64,000 nucleotides of DNA from Bifidobacterium olomucense (GTDB lineage: Bacteria > Actinomycetota > Actinomycetes > Actinomycetales > Bifidobacteriaceae), in assembly GCF_012932375.1 (NCBI RefSeq), contig NZ_JAAIIG010000004.1, forward strand, positions 124,001 to 188,000, in the 5' to 3' direction. The notes below the pieces were generated by a model. The model saw nothing but the letters and a program-made list of their open reading frames with translations, did not search any database and was not told where the DNA came from. Shown here piece after piece: positions 37,338 through 47,180 of this stretch. Made by a program: the position numbers and the translations under genes. Within the stretch, counting starts at the first letter, position 1. Every line of letters begins with the position of its first letter.

Positions 37338-37889
37338 CTACAGGTCGAGATACCAGTAGGACATGTCTCGCATAGTGCCGGTCGAATCGGCGGCGGCTGC
37401 CGGCATAAGACCGAACCGGGTGAATCCGAACCGCCTCATCAGGGCGATGGATCCGGCATTATCGGCGAAAATGATGCCGCATGCCTTGCGCATATGGCGG
37501 CTGCGGGCCTCGTCCAGCAGATTGGACAGGAGGAACGTGCCCACGCCCTTCCTTTGCCATTCGGGGGCTATGTAGTAGGCCAGATCGGTGACACCGTCAT
37601 AGCCGGCACGGTTGTAGAACACCGACAATGCACCGAAGCCGACGACCGGTGAGGGCGCATCGAACGTTCCGAACAGCTCAGGCAACCCATCCGGTTCAGT
37701 TGATTCATCTGTGGCCTCTACCACGAAAACGCCATATGGGGGCTTATGCGATTCCAACCACTCACGGCGCTGTTCAACGGTGCGCGGTGTCAGGTCGGCG
37801 GTGGAGCCGCCAGCCAGTACAGAGGCATTGTAAATATCGGTGATCGACCGTACATCCCGTGGTTCAGCCGGACGAAATGTGTACGCCAT
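37338..37889 (-). CDS. GNAT-family N-acetyltransferase (phosphinothricin acetyltransferase-like)
   Basis: The 183-residue acetyl-CoA-dependent transferase resembles the Pat/Bar/YncA group: it starts FRPAEPRDVRSITDIYNASVLAG, has TPRTVEQRREWLE, and the CoA-binding loop is APEWQRKGVGTFLL. Substrates in this group are amino-acid analogues or ribosomal/other proteins. The actual substrate here is unknown. AAAGGA supports the ATG. It lies between pth and the UPF0182 gene on the same strand, preceded by a strong hairpin. Confidence 0.87.
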   Translation of the reverse strand: MAYTFRPAEPRDVRSITDIYNASVLAGGSTADLTPRTVEQRREWLESHKPPYGVFVVEATDESTEPDGLPELFGTFDAPSPVVGFGALSVFYNRAGYDGVTDLAYYIAPEWQRKGVGTFLLSNLLDEARSRHMRKACGIIFADNAGSIALMRRFGFTRFGLMPAAAADSTGTMRDMSYWYLDL

Positions 37890-37910
37890 TGCAAATCCTT
37901 TGCCGTATGC

Positions 37911-37946
37911 CTGTGGCCCGTCCCTTATATGGGGGACGGGCCACAG
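37911..37946. terminator. Strong hairpin between the UPF0182 and GNAT genes
   Basis: CTGTGGCCCGTCCC (37911-37924) and GGGACGGGCCACAG (37933-37946) form a perfect 14-base stem with an 8-base loop. No T-run follows on the minus strand, so this is a T-less terminator candidate for the UPF0182 gene. Confidence 0.6.
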
Positions 37947-37971
37947 GGGCGTTGCATTACTGATTTATAAC

Positions 37972-40900
37972 TTATTTATCAAGCTCAAGAGCCTTGTTGA
38001 GGGCTTCCTCAAGCTGCTGCTGCGCCTTGCCATATGCCGTCCAGTCGCCGTTCTTCATAGCGGACTGGCTGTCTTTCATGGCCTGCGCAGCATCGTTCAA
38101 CGCCTGTTGGAGTTCGGCGCTGCCGGTACCGGAACCTCCACCGGACTGCCCGGATTGGTTCTGCTTGTCGGATTGATCGGACTGCCCGGATTGACCAGAC
38201 TGATCAGCCTGATTGCCGTCGGACGAGCCGGCCGAACCAGATGAACCAGTGGAGCCAGTCGATTCCGATCCGCCCGCGTTCTGCGCGTCACCTGCAGAGG
38301 CACCGGAATCGCCACCGAATACTTGATCCAACGCCTCGTCAAGCGTGTCGGCAAAGCCCACCTGATCGCCGAAAGCAACCAGCGTCTTCTTAAGCAGCGG
38401 GAAGGATGTGGCACCCGACGATTTCACATACACCGGCTGCACATAAACCAGTCCGCCACCGAGCGGCAGGGTGAGCAGATTGCCACGCACCACCTGCGTG
38501 TCACCGGACTGCAGCAGGTTGAGTTCCTTGGAGACATCCGCATTGGCGTTGAAGTTGTTCTGCGCCTGTCCAGGACCCGGCACGTTGGAATCCTTAGGCA
38601 ACTCCTGCAAACGGATGGTGCCGTAATTCGGGCCTATCTTGCCTTGCTCATTGCCTGCATCAGAATCGACGGAGAGGAATCCGGTGAGAATCTCACGGGT
38701 CGACTGTCCTGCCGGAATATATGTGGATGTCAACGAGAATATAGGCTCTTCGGTGCCGCCGGTCTGCAACGTCAGATAGTAGGGCGGCTGCAGAATGTCC
38801 TGATCCTGCTGCGCCTGCGATTCGGTGGGGTCCACCGGTGTTTGCCAGAAGTCTTCGCCGGAGTAGTACTGGTTGGCCGAAGTGACATGGTACTTGGACA
38901 GCAGCTCACGCTGTACCTTGAACAGGCCCTCCGGATAACGCAGATGGCTCATCAAATCGCCGGAGATCTCGCTGAGCTGATGGTATTGGCCGGGGAAGAT
39001 CTGTTCCCATGCTTTGATCACCGGGTCGGAGGTGTCCCACACGTACAGGTCCACGGAACCGTCGTAGGCGTCAACGGTGGCCTTCACCGAGTTGCGGATG
39101 TAGTTCGCCTGCTGTGATCCCAGCGAGGAGACCGTATCCGAGGAGACTGTGGTGGAATCCTGCGTCGAGGTGCCGAGGTTGGTCATCTGCGAATACGGAT
39201 AGGCGTCGGAGGTGGTATAGCCGTCCACGATCCACTTGACACGACCGTCGACCACCGCCGGGTATACACGACCGTCGAGCGTCAGATATGGAGCTACCTT
39301 GGCAACACGCTCCTTGGGAGAACGATCGTAGAGAATCTGCGATTCGCTGGTCACGCGGTCGGAGAAGAGAATCTGATCTGAACCAAAACGAATGGCATAG
39401 AGGATTCGAGAGAACAGATTGCCTACGGACGGTCCGCCATCACCCTTGAATGTGGTGAGCGCGCCTTCCGAACCGGTCGGGTAATCGAATTCCCAGGCCT
39501 GCGTGCCTTCAGGAGCGCCGACAATCGAATATTCGGTAGTGTTGGGGGAGAAATAGATCCGTGGTTCATACTCCTCGGAATCGGTGAGCTTACCTTGTGT
39601 AGGAATGCCGGATTCGAAGAACTCCGGCTGACCGTCTGCAGTCACCTTGTTGCCGTAAGCTGCCACGACGCCGTAACCATGCGTGTAGACGGTATGGTCA
39701 TTGACCCAGTTGCGGTTGTCATTGCCGTCAAGATCCAGCTCACGGGCGGCGATTACCGTATCTTGAGAGACGCCGTCGATTTCGTATTTATCTACGGCAA
39801 GCGTGTCTGCGAAGGTGTAGTACTGCTTGGATTGCTGCAACTGCTTGAATGTGGGGCTGACGACCTGCGGATCAAGCAGACGAATCTGCGCGGTGGTGTC
39901 CGCTTCCTTGGCCAAGGCACCCTGCTCGCCCTTGTTGGTCACCTCATACTGCTCGGTTTTGAGCTTGTCAAGACCATAAGCGGCACGGGTGGCGTCGATG
40001 TTGCGCTGGATGTAGGTGGATTCCATCTCCTGCGCATTCGGATTCACACGGAACCGCTGCAGCAGCATCGGCCAGGCAACGGTGAGCACCATGGAAATCA
40101 CCACCACCGTGGCAATGGCAATGACCGGTACGCGCCAGGCTTTGAGCGCCGCGGCGGCACGAACGCCGATCGAGGCCTGGCCTTCCAACGCATGCGAGCG
40201 CATCAGCCACACACCCAGCACGACGCCGAGGATGGCAGTGAGGGCGGCCATGATGAACGTAACCGGAATATTGGCGTGTACGGCGGTATAGGAGGCACCG
40301 GTGATGCGTGAGCCTTGCACGGTGAGCTGGTCGAATACGCCAATCACCTGACGGGCGGCCCAGGCCAGCATGTTCAGGATCAGCCAGATGCCCAGCTGAC
40401 GGCGCGCCCGCTTGGTGATGGCGAACAGGCCACGGCCATGCACCGGCATGGTGATGCGTATGCCTCCCATAAGCACATGGGTGGTCAGCGAGAATACGAT
40501 GCCTACGCCCAGCAGCATGGCCGCGGCCGCCAGCACGAGTTTCAGTCCCGGCAGCACGAAGACATAGAAGCCATTGTCAAGGCCGAATTGAGGGTCGTTG
40601 GTGCCGAAATGCTGTGCATGGAACATCAGCAAAATCTCGCTCCAATTGGAGTTGAACTGGGACCCGAAGATCACGCCCACGATGGCGGATACCGCCACGG
40701 CCACACGACGCGCGGTCTTCGAACTCACTGATTTGCCGACTTCGATCACATCGCCGTTAATACGAATCGTGGAGCCGTCGGCGGAATCAGGGCGTGCTCG
40801 GATCGCCAGCCAGGCGGAGACGAAGCCGGTCAATGCCATCAGCAGCGCATACGCCACCCACAAGCCCACCTTGACACCGAGCTGAGTCCACACCACCGAC

Positions 40901-41247
40901 TGGAATCCGAGCTGTCCGTACCACATCAGATCGGTGATGAACCGGGACAAGCCGAAGAACAGGCCGACGATGATCACCAGCGCCAGCACCACACCGATCA
41001 GCACCTTGGATCCGCGTCCGGAGCCAGCGGATCCGCGATGAGGCTCCGGACGGCGCGTCAACCGTGGACCGGACGGTCCACGCGGAGGACGGCCAGAGCC
41101 GTTGCCGCTCGTATCACGCTGCGAGTTCGTGGGACCGTCCCCATCGGCCTCAACATTGAGAATGATCGGATCATCATCGTTCGCATCGTCTCGGCGGGAA
41201 CTTCCGCCATTGCCGAACAGGATTGAGAAAGGATCGTTAAAAGACAT
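37972..41247 (-). CDS. UPF0182 family large membrane protein
   Basis: The 1091-residue protein has about seven TM helices in the first third (first near 80-105). A large extracellular region of about 550 residues follows (RVNPNAQEMESTYIQRNIDATRAAYGLD is the family hallmark). It ends in a Gly/Ser/Gln/Asp-rich low-complexity stretch and a terminal helix LQQALNDAAQAMKDSQSAMK. The family is widespread in actinobacteria and of unknown function. The Gln/Ser linker repeats (GQSGQSDQSDKQ) may vary in length between strains. The start has a weak GAGAA upstream. Confidence 0.88.
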   Translation of the reverse strand: MSFNDPFSILFGNGGSSRRDDANDDDPIILNVEADGDGPTNSQRDTSGNGSGRPPRGPSGPRLTRRPEPHRGSAGSGRGSKVLIGVVLALVIIVGLFFGLSRFITDLMWYGQLGFQSVVWTQLGVKVGLWVAYALLMALTGFVSAWLAIRARPDSADGSTIRINGDVIEVGKSVSSKTARRVAVAVSAIVGVIFGSQFNSNWSEILLMFHAQHFGTNDPQFGLDNGFYVFVLPGLKLVLAAAAMLLGVGIVFSLTTHVLMGGIRITMPVHGRGLFAITKRARRQLGIWLILNMLAWAARQVIGVFDQLTVQGSRITGASYTAVHANIPVTFIMAALTAILGVVLGVWLMRSHALEGQASIGVRAAAALKAWRVPVIAIATVVVISMVLTVAWPMLLQRFRVNPNAQEMESTYIQRNIDATRAAYGLDKLKTEQYEVTNKGEQGALAKEADTTAQIRLLDPQVVSPTFKQLQQSKQYYTFADTLAVDKYEIDGVSQDTVIAARELDLDGNDNRNWVNDHTVYTHGYGVVAAYGNKVTADGQPEFFESGIPTQGKLTDSEEYEPRIYFSPNTTEYSIVGAPEGTQAWEFDYPTGSEGALTTFKGDGGPSVGNLFSRILYAIRFGSDQILFSDRVTSESQILYDRSPKERVAKVAPYLTLDGRVYPAVVDGRVKWIVDGYTTSDAYPYSQMTNLGTSTQDSTTVSSDTVSSLGSQQANYIRNSVKATVDAYDGSVDLYVWDTSDPVIKAWEQIFPGQYHQLSEISGDLMSHLRYPEGLFKVQRELLSKYHVTSANQYYSGEDFWQTPVDPTESQAQQDQDILQPPYYLTLQTGGTEEPIFSLTSTYIPAGQSTREILTGFLSVDSDAGNEQGKIGPNYGTIRLQELPKDSNVPGPGQAQNNFNANADVSKELNLLQSGDTQVVRGNLLTLPLGGGLVYVQPVYVKSSGATSFPLLKKTLVAFGDQVGFADTLDEALDQVFGGDSGASAGDAQNAGGSESTGSTGSSGSAGSSDGNQADQSGQSGQSDQSDKQNQSGQSGGGSGTGSAELQQALNDAAQAMKDSQSAMKNGDWTAYGKAQQQLEEALNKALELDK

Positions 41248-41416
41248 GTTCTCAGCCTACAGACAGCCCCCGAACGGTGATTATGCCGCCAGCGCATAGG
41301 ATGCAGTCCCAACATTCCCAGCAGAGTTTCAGCGTTTCGCCTATTCTCCGACGTTCGTGACAGTTGAGATTGCAGGCGAAACGCCACAGAACACGCCATG
41401 TCATAGGCTAAGAGGC

Positions 41417-42715
41417 ATGAGAAGAACACGACCACAGCATCTGCATGTCTCCCCCACCCTTCACAGGGCCTCACACATCGGCACGATAATCACGGCCGTG
41501 ATCTGCGTACTGGTAGTGTTCATTGCCGGCACGTTGGCTTATGGGTGGCATACCGGCGCACTTGACGCAGTGCTGGGCCATCATAAGTCCACGACGTCAT
41601 CGGCAGCCGACACACCCGGTGACGCAGGCAAATCATTGCAGCGTTCGGCTTCCCCTGCACCGGCGCAGAAGGACTCTCCCAAAACACAGGCAGAACGACT
41701 GGTGTCGGCGATGTCGCTCGATGAACAGGTAGGGCAGCTCGTGATGGTGCCGCTGTTTGCAGGTACTGATCCATCCGCGCTATCTACGGCGATTCAGGAT
41801 TATCATGCCGGTTCTGCACTGATGATAGGCAACTGGACCACTGGTACGGAAGGCGTCAAAGCCGCCACGGATCAGCTTCAGCAATATGCGCCGGCCAATA
41901 ATCAGCTCATCATCGCCACTGATCAGGAAGGCGGCCAAGTACAGCATCTGACCGGCACCGGATTCGACACCATGCCGTCCGCGACTGAACAGGGAACGAT
42001 GTCTTCCGATCAGTTGCGCGCCGCCGCCAAAGGCTGGGGTTCGCAACTGTCTGCCGCGGGAGTGAATGTGGATCTGGCTCCCGTATTGGACACGGTGACC
42101 ATCAATCGCGCAGCGAATGCGCCGATCGGCGCGTTGGATCGCGACTTCGGTCTGGACGCCGCCGGCAATGCGTCGCATGGTACGGCGTTTATTCAAGGCT
42201 TGCGGGATGCCAAAGTCGAATCCACCATCAAGCATTATCCGGGGCTGGGTTCAGTGACCGGCAATACGGATTTCACCACAACCGGCATTGTGGACACGGC
42301 CACTACGCTGGACGGCGATGAAATCCGTGCATTTGACACAACGATCCAACAGGCCTCCCCTGCAATGGTGATGATGGCATTGGCCACGTATCAGGCCATC
42401 GACCCCGATAATCCCGCCGTGTTTTCGTCCACGATCATCACGCAACACCTGCGCACGGATCTGGGTTATGACGGCGTGATCACATCCGACTCATTGTCGG
42501 CCGAAGCTTTGAGCGGATACGACACCACCCAGCTTGGCGTGAAGATGGTCGAAGCCGGAGGCGACCTTGCCTGTATTGGTCAGACTGACTACGTGGAACC
42601 GATCATCCGCGGACTTCGTACTCGTGCAGCCGAAGATCAGGACTTTGCCAAAAAGGTGACGGCATCCGCAGTGCGCGTGATGACGCTGAAAATAGAAATG
42701 GGGTTGGTCCGATAG
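41417..42715 (+). CDS. Glycoside hydrolase family 3 (NagZ-like) membrane-anchored protein
   Basis: The 432-residue protein has a basic N-terminus, one TM helix (about 22-45), a Ser/Pro linker and a GH3 beta-N-acetylhexosaminidase-type barrel. The likely nucleophile is the Asp in VITSDSLSAEAL. NagZ enzymes use a His-Asp dyad in KHFPGxGxxxxDSH; here the loop reads KHYPGLGSVTGNTDFTT, so the Asp is kept but the His is Thr. Related actinobacterial proteins often show the same loop. ATG 41417 is the most plausible start; AGAGG is only one base away. GTG 41357 is possible but has no ribosome binding site. Confidence 0.82.
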   Translation: MRRTRPQHLHVSPTLHRASHIGTIITAVICVLVVFIAGTLAYGWHTGALDAVLGHHKSTTSSAADTPGDAGKSLQRSASPAPAQKDSPKTQAERLVSAMSLDEQVGQLVMVPLFAGTDPSALSTAIQDYHAGSALMIGNWTTGTEGVKAATDQLQQYAPANNQLIIATDQEGGQVQHLTGTGFDTMPSATEQGTMSSDQLRAAAKGWGSQLSAAGVNVDLAPVLDTVTINRAANAPIGALDRDFGLDAAGNASHGTAFIQGLRDAKVESTIKHYPGLGSVTGNTDFTTTGIVDTATTLDGDEIRAFDTTIQQASPAMVMMALATYQAIDPDNPAVFSSTIITQHLRTDLGYDGVITSDSLSAEALSGYDTTQLGVKMVEAGGDLACIGQTDYVEPIIRGLRTRAAEDQDFAKKVTASAVRVMTLKIEMGLVR

Positions 42716-42746
42716 CCTCCCGGCGTTTCACAGTCACAGCACAGTC

Positions 42747-42771
42747 AACGGCCGCGTTACCAACGGCCGTT
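42747..42771. terminator. Hairpin between the converging GH3 and nadD genes
   Basis: AACGGCCG (42747-42754) pairs with CGGCCGTT (42764-42771) around a 9-base loop. The plus strand continues ACTCTTGTG. It overlaps the nadD stop codon. Confidence 0.5.
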
Positions 42772-43516
42772 ACTCTTGTGCATCCTGCACATACAGCCCG
42801 TGCTTGCCGATATATTGCACCACGCCATCGGGCACCAGATACCAGACCGGTTCGTTGTGCTCGGCGCGACGGCGGACATCGGTCGAAGAAATGGCCAAGG
42901 CGGGAATCTCCAGCGTGTCCACCTTGCCCTCAGGAAGAGTCACTCCGTCCGGGCTGGAATACCCGGGCCGCGTGACGGCTACGAAATGGGCGAGATCCCA
43001 CATCTTCTCCGCATCCTTCCACTGCATGATCTCGGCCACCGCGTCGGCACCGGTGATGAAGAACAATTCGGCGTCCGGATGCTGTGCTCTGATGTCGCGC
43101 AATGTGTCGATGGTGTAGGTCACGCCGGGGCGGTCGATATCCACTCGTGAAACGGTGAACTTCGGATTTGATGCCGTGGCGATCACCGTCATCAGATACC
43201 GGTCTTCCGCGTTGGTCACATGCTTGTCCAACTTGAACACAGGCCGACCGGTGGGAACGAAAATGACTTCATCAAGGTCATATACCCAAGCCACTTCGGA
43301 TGCGGCGACCAAATGTCCATTGTGAATCGGATCGAAGGTGCCGCCCATGATACCTATGCGCAGACGCGTATGCCAGTTCCCCCGCGCGGACAGTCTTCCT
43401 CGATTGTGAATGCCGGATTCAGACGACTGCACCGACAAATCGGACATCCGGCGTCCACCCTGATCGGCCGCTGCCTGAGTCACAGCGGCAATTTCCGTAG
43501 GCTCATCCACGCTCAT
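42770..43516 (-). CDS. nadD: Nicotinate-nucleotide adenylyltransferase
   Basis: NadD adenylates nicotinate mononucleotide in NAD synthesis. The nucleotidyltransferase motif [11 protein letters not shown] is at 58-68 and the second motif ISSTDVRRR is near the C-terminus. The 248-residue protein carries an N-terminal extension of about 50 residues that is unusual for the family. Either the extension is real (the start overlaps the upstream stop as ATGA) or translation begins at an inner Met such as MSDLSVQ. It is part of a tightly coupled set: proA, unknown gene, nadD. Confidence 0.93.
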   Translation of the reverse strand: MSVDEPTEIAAVTQAAADQGGRRMSDLSVQSSESGIHNRGRLSARGNWHTRLRIGIMGGTFDPIHNGHLVAASEVAWVYDLDEVIFVPTGRPVFKLDKHVTNAEDRYLMTVIATASNPKFTVSRVDIDRPGVTYTIDTLRDIRAQHPDAELFFITGADAVAEIMQWKDAEKMWDLAHFVAVTRPGYSSPDGVTLPEGKVDTLEIPALAISSTDVRRRAEHNEPVWYLVPDGVVQYIGKHGLYVQDAQE

Positions 43517-44115
43517 GCCTGTCCGCCTTCGTCGGCCACCTGAGTCTCCTGCTCAATTTGGTCGGCGGTGGGATCGGAATCATGCGCATCGATCTTGCCC
43601 ATATCCTCATCCCACTCGTCCTGCACCACGCGGCGAATCTCGGCAAATGTAGGCAACGGGAAGTCAGGCTGATACAGACGACGCACCTCAGCCACACGCT
43701 CGGTGATACGAATCAGCGTATCGGTCATGCCGTCGATGTCGCCGTCATGTTCCATCTGCGTGTATTTGCCGATATAGCCTTCCATCAGTTCCATATGCTC
43801 GCGCACCGTGTGCAGTTGAGCCTCACTCAGGTCCACGACCTCGGGAGAATCTGTTTCCGGCCAGCCGATGAGCACGGCATCAGCGTATTCAAGCGAGGCA
43901 CGCTGCGCCGCGGAAGCGATGCCGTCTTCGATCTGCACCAAAAACACGTAACGGACGATGCTCAAGCGCTCGGCGGCAATTTTCAATCCCAGCTTGGGAT
44001 CGTTCAGGTCCAGATCGGATCGCAGATTGGTGATGGCGGGCTGTGCCGCATTTTCAGCGGTTGCGACGGTCACGTTGCCCGTCATGTTGTCGACTGTGTT
44101 GGCGTTGCCACTCAT
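43513..44115 (-). CDS. Hypothetical protein between proA and nadD
   Basis: The 200-residue acidic soluble protein has no signal peptide or TM helix. Predicted helices include [36 protein letters not shown] and [22 protein letters not shown]. The C-terminus is Asp/Glu-rich. I do not recognise a domain. Its start overlaps the proA stop and its stop overlaps the nadD start, four bases each (ATGA), so it is translated with them. Context offers no specific function. Confidence 0.75.
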   Translation of the reverse strand: MSGNANTVDNMTGNVTVATAENAAQPAITNLRSDLDLNDPKLGLKIAAERLSIVRYVFLVQIEDGIASAAQRASLEYADAVLIGWPETDSPEVVDLSEAQLHTVREHMELMEGYIGKYTQMEHDGDIDGMTDTLIRITERVAEVRRLYQPDFPLPTFAEIRRVVQDEWDEDMGKIDAHDSDPTADQIEQETQVADEGGQA

Positions 44116-45407
44116 GCTCGCACCTGCCCCGTTCCGTAGCCTATCCATTTGGTCGTGGTCATTTCACGCAATCCCATCGGGCCTCGGGCATGCATCTTCT
44201 GCGTGGAGATGCCCAGTTCCGCACCGAAGCCGAATACGCCGCCGTCCGTGAAACGAGTGGAGGCGTTGACCATGACCACTGCCGAGTCTATACGGTTGGT
44301 GAACTGTTCGATGACCGAATAATCCTCGGCGATGATGGATTCGGTGTGCCCGGTGGAGTGCTGGTTGATGTGGGCAATGGCCTCGTCCAGCGAATCGACC
44401 ACCTTGACGCCCATCTTCAACGCCAAGTATTCGGTATCCCAATCCTCTTCGGTGGCATGGTTGAGCTCGATGCTCTCGATGGCGGCGCCTTGAATGATGT
44501 CATAGGAAATCGCGTCCGCCTGCAGCACAACATTCGCCTGGGCCAAAGCCTGGGCGATAGCCGGCAGAAAATCTTCGGCCACGTCCTTATGGATCAGCAG
44601 TTTTTCCGCGGCGTTGCATACGCCGACACGCTGGGTTTTCGCATTCAAAATGATAGGAATTGCCTTGGCAAGGTCGCCGGATCTGTCGATGTAGATGTGC
44701 ACGTTGCCGGCACCGGTTTCGATAACGGGAACCTTGGAATTGCGCACGACGGCTTGGATGAGACCAGCACCGCCACGCGGCACCAGCACATCGATGTGCC
44801 CGCGTGCCTCCATCATGGCGGTGGCACCCGCACGGCCATATTGATCGACGGATTGCACCAGTGAAGCTTCGAAACCATGCGACTCAAGTACCGGGGCAAT
44901 AACACCAAGCGTCGCGGCGTTCGTGCGTTCCGCCGCATGACCGCCGCGTAGCATCGCGGCATTACCTGATTTCAGACACAAACTGGCCACGTCGACGGTG
45001 ACGTTCGGGCGCGCCTCGTAAATCATGCCGATGACGCCCAGCGGCACACGGGACTGTGTCAGGCGCAGGCCATTGGGCAGATTATAGCCACGAACGATCT
45101 CTCCCACGGGGTCGGGCAATGTGGCCACATGACGTACGCCTTGCGCCGCGGCGGCCACACGCGGCACATCGAAAAGCAGACGGTCGAGCTTGCCGGCATC
45201 CATACCGCTTTCCTTGGCCTCAAGCATGTCCAGAGCGTTGGCCGCCTCGATGTCTCCGGCATGCTCATCCAATGCATCGGCAATGGCCAGCAGCAAATCA
45301 TTCTTGGACTCGGTGTTCGCCCTGGCAAGCGATTCCTGTGCACGTGCGGCCTGATCGGCCTGATCGCACACCGCGCGGAACACTTCAGGACTCAATGCTT
45401 CACTCAT
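44112..45407 (-). CDS. proA: Glutamate-5-semialdehyde dehydrogenase (gamma-glutamyl phosphate reductase)
   Basis: ProA performs the second step of proline synthesis. The 431-residue aldehyde-dehydrogenase-fold protein has [29 protein letters not shown] and the catalytic Cys in [14 protein letters not shown]. It ends [19 protein letters not shown]. proB is not adjacent. The ATG at 45407 fits family N-termini but has no ribosome binding site; a GTG at 45437 gives a ten-residue extension. Confidence 0.95.
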   Translation of the reverse strand: MSEALSPEVFRAVCDQADQAARAQESLARANTESKNDLLLAIADALDEHAGDIEAANALDMLEAKESGMDAGKLDRLLFDVPRVAAAAQGVRHVATLPDPVGEIVRGYNLPNGLRLTQSRVPLGVIGMIYEARPNVTVDVASLCLKSGNAAMLRGGHAAERTNAATLGVIAPVLESHGFEASLVQSVDQYGRAGATAMMEARGHIDVLVPRGGAGLIQAVVRNSKVPVIETGAGNVHIYIDRSGDLAKAIPIILNAKTQRVGVCNAAEKLLIHKDVAEDFLPAIAQALAQANVVLQADAISYDIIQGAAIESIELNHATEEDWDTEYLALKMGVKVVDSLDEAIAHINQHSTGHTESIIAEDYSVIEQFTNRIDSAVVMVNASTRFTDGGVFGFGAELGISTQKMHARGPMGLREMTTTKWIGYGTGQVRA

Positions 45408-45465
45408 AACAGACAAGGGTAGCTCACCATGCGGCACATCGCTTGTTTCGGCTCGGTTTTAGGCA

Positions 45466-45492
45466 TAGAAAAGGCTCCCTTTTCAGGGAGCC
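45466..45492 (-). terminator. Rho-independent terminator of glyA
   Basis: On the minus strand GGCTCCC-TGAAAA-GGGAGCC is followed by TTTTCT. It lies 43 bases after the glyA stop. Confidence 0.88.
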
Positions 45493-45534
45493 GGCATGTT
45501 CATCACGGCTCAAGCCGTAGCTTCAGCGAGCCGA

Positions 45535-46842
45535 TCAGTGAATCTGATCGAGTTCCGGGTACAGCGGGAAGTCATCGACGAGCTTATCCACGCGAGCCTT
45601 CAGGGTTTCCACATCGGCAGACGGGCCGGCGGCGAGAGCGGTGCCGATAATGTCGGCCACCTCCTCGTATTCCTTCGGTCCGAAACCGCGGGTGGCCAGT
45701 GCGGAAGTGCCGATGCGCAGACCGGAAGCAACCGAAGCCGGACGCGGGTCGAACGGCACGGTGTTGCGGTTGATGGTGATGCCGCAGGCGGCGAGCAGGT
45801 CTTCGCCCTGCTTGCCATCCATCTCGGAGTTGCGCAGGTCAACCATCACCAGATGCACATCGGTACCGCCGGTCAGTACGGAGATACCGTTGGCCTTGAC
45901 GTCGTCGGCCATAAGACGATCCGCCAGAATCTTGGCACCGTCGAGCGTGCGCTGCATGCGATCCTTGAAGGCCTGAGTGCCGGCCACCTTGAAGCTGACG
46001 GCCTTGCCGGCCACCACGTGCATCAGCGGACCGCCCTGCTGGCCGGGGAATACGGAGGAGTTGAGCTTCTTGGCATACTCTTCCTTGGCCAGGATAAAAC
46101 CGGAACGCGGGCCGCCGAGCGTCTTGTGGGCGGTGGAGGAGACCACGTCGGCGTACGGCACCGGGCTCGGATGCAGGCCCGCAGCCACCAGGCCGGCAAA
46201 GTGCGCCATATCCACCCAGAACTTGGCACCGACCTCGTCGGCGATCTCCTTGATGGCCTTGAAGTCTTCGATACGCGGATAAGCGGACCAGCCACCGATG
46301 ATCATGGCCGGGTGCACTTCCAGCGCGCGCTGGCGGATGATCTCCGGATCGATGCGGAAGGTCTCCGGGTTCACGCCGTAGGCCTCGGCATGGTAGAACT
46401 TGCCGGAGAAGTTGATCTTCATGCCGTGGGTCAGGTGACCGCCGTGATCAAGGGCGAGGCCGAGCACAGTATCGCCGGGCTTGACGAGCGCCTGATAGAC
46501 GGCAGCATTGGCTTGAGCGCCGGAGTGCGGCTGCACGTTGGCGTATTCGGCACCGAACAGCTTCTTGGCACGTTCACGGGCGATCGTTTCGATCTGATCC
46601 ACGAACTCGCAACCGCCATAGTAACGACGTCCGGGATAGCCTTCGGCGTACTTGTTGGTGAGTACGGACCCCTGGCACTGCAGCACGGCGCGAGGCACGA
46701 AGTTCTCGGAGGCGATCATCTCCAAGCCGTTTTGCTGACGATGCAGCTCATCGTCGAGCAGCGCGGCGATTTCGGGATCGGTCTGGCTGATGGGCGCGTT
46801 GAAAGCGTCCGTTGCGGTCTGGGCGAGGGGTGAAGCGGTCAT
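45535..46842 (-). CDS. glyA: Serine hydroxymethyltransferase
   Basis: GlyA interconverts serine and glycine, feeding one-carbon units to tetrahydrofolate. The 435-residue protein has the PLP lysine in [13 protein letters not shown] (Lys240), [23 protein letters not shown] and [16 protein letters not shown] is upstream of the ATG. It is transcribed away from thrC across a 338-base gap and ends in its own terminator, so it appears monocistronic. Confidence 0.97.
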   Translation of the reverse strand: MTASPLAQTATDAFNAPISQTDPEIAALLDDELHRQQNGLEMIASENFVPRAVLQCQGSVLTNKYAEGYPGRRYYGGCEFVDQIETIARERAKKLFGAEYANVQPHSGAQANAAVYQALVKPGDTVLGLALDHGGHLTHGMKINFSGKFYHAEAYGVNPETFRIDPEIIRQRALEVHPAMIIGGWSAYPRIEDFKAIKEIADEVGAKFWVDMAHFAGLVAAGLHPSPVPYADVVSSTAHKTLGGPRSGFILAKEEYAKKLNSSVFPGQQGGPLMHVVAGKAVSFKVAGTQAFKDRMQRTLDGAKILADRLMADDVKANGISVLTGGTDVHLVMVDLRNSEMDGKQGEDLLAACGITINRNTVPFDPRPASVASGLRIGTSALATRGFGPKEYEEVADIIGTALAAGPSADVETLKARVDKLVDDFPLYPELDQIH

Positions 46843-47180
46843 TTCACGTTCCTTTGTCGATCAATACAACAACCCGCTTGAGCGGTTGTGCTTCAGTGTA
46901 AGACGGCAATTGCTTCCATGACATTTCCGTCTCATGTCTGGGTCGGTGTTCGATGGTATTCCGCATGCCCCAGCCATAGATATGCCATAGGGCTTCGGCG
47001 AGCGTGGTTTCCGATATGCGGGAATCACCGTGAAGTCGCCGCAAAACACCGCACGATACGCATGATGAAGCCAAACTGTGCTTGTCGTCCACCATTATGC
47101 GGGAGAGGCTCCGCCGTTCGACATGGGGCACGATACACTGGAACAGATTCACTTCTCCCCTGCAAGCTAAGGATTTCATC
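46843..47180. other. Divergent glyA/thrC intergenic region
   Basis: In these 338 bases the only clear structure is an imperfect hairpin, ACAACCCGCT/AGCGGTTGT, at about 46867-46888 in the glyA leader. Both promoters should lie here, but I see no confident -10/-35 pair and no recognisable riboswitch. The reading frames crossing it show no domain signal. Confidence 0.4.

Noticed and set aside
45496..46833. 445-codon plus-strand ORF opposite glyA
   Set aside because: Antisense shadow with repetitive His/Val/Gly composition; glyA is unambiguous.
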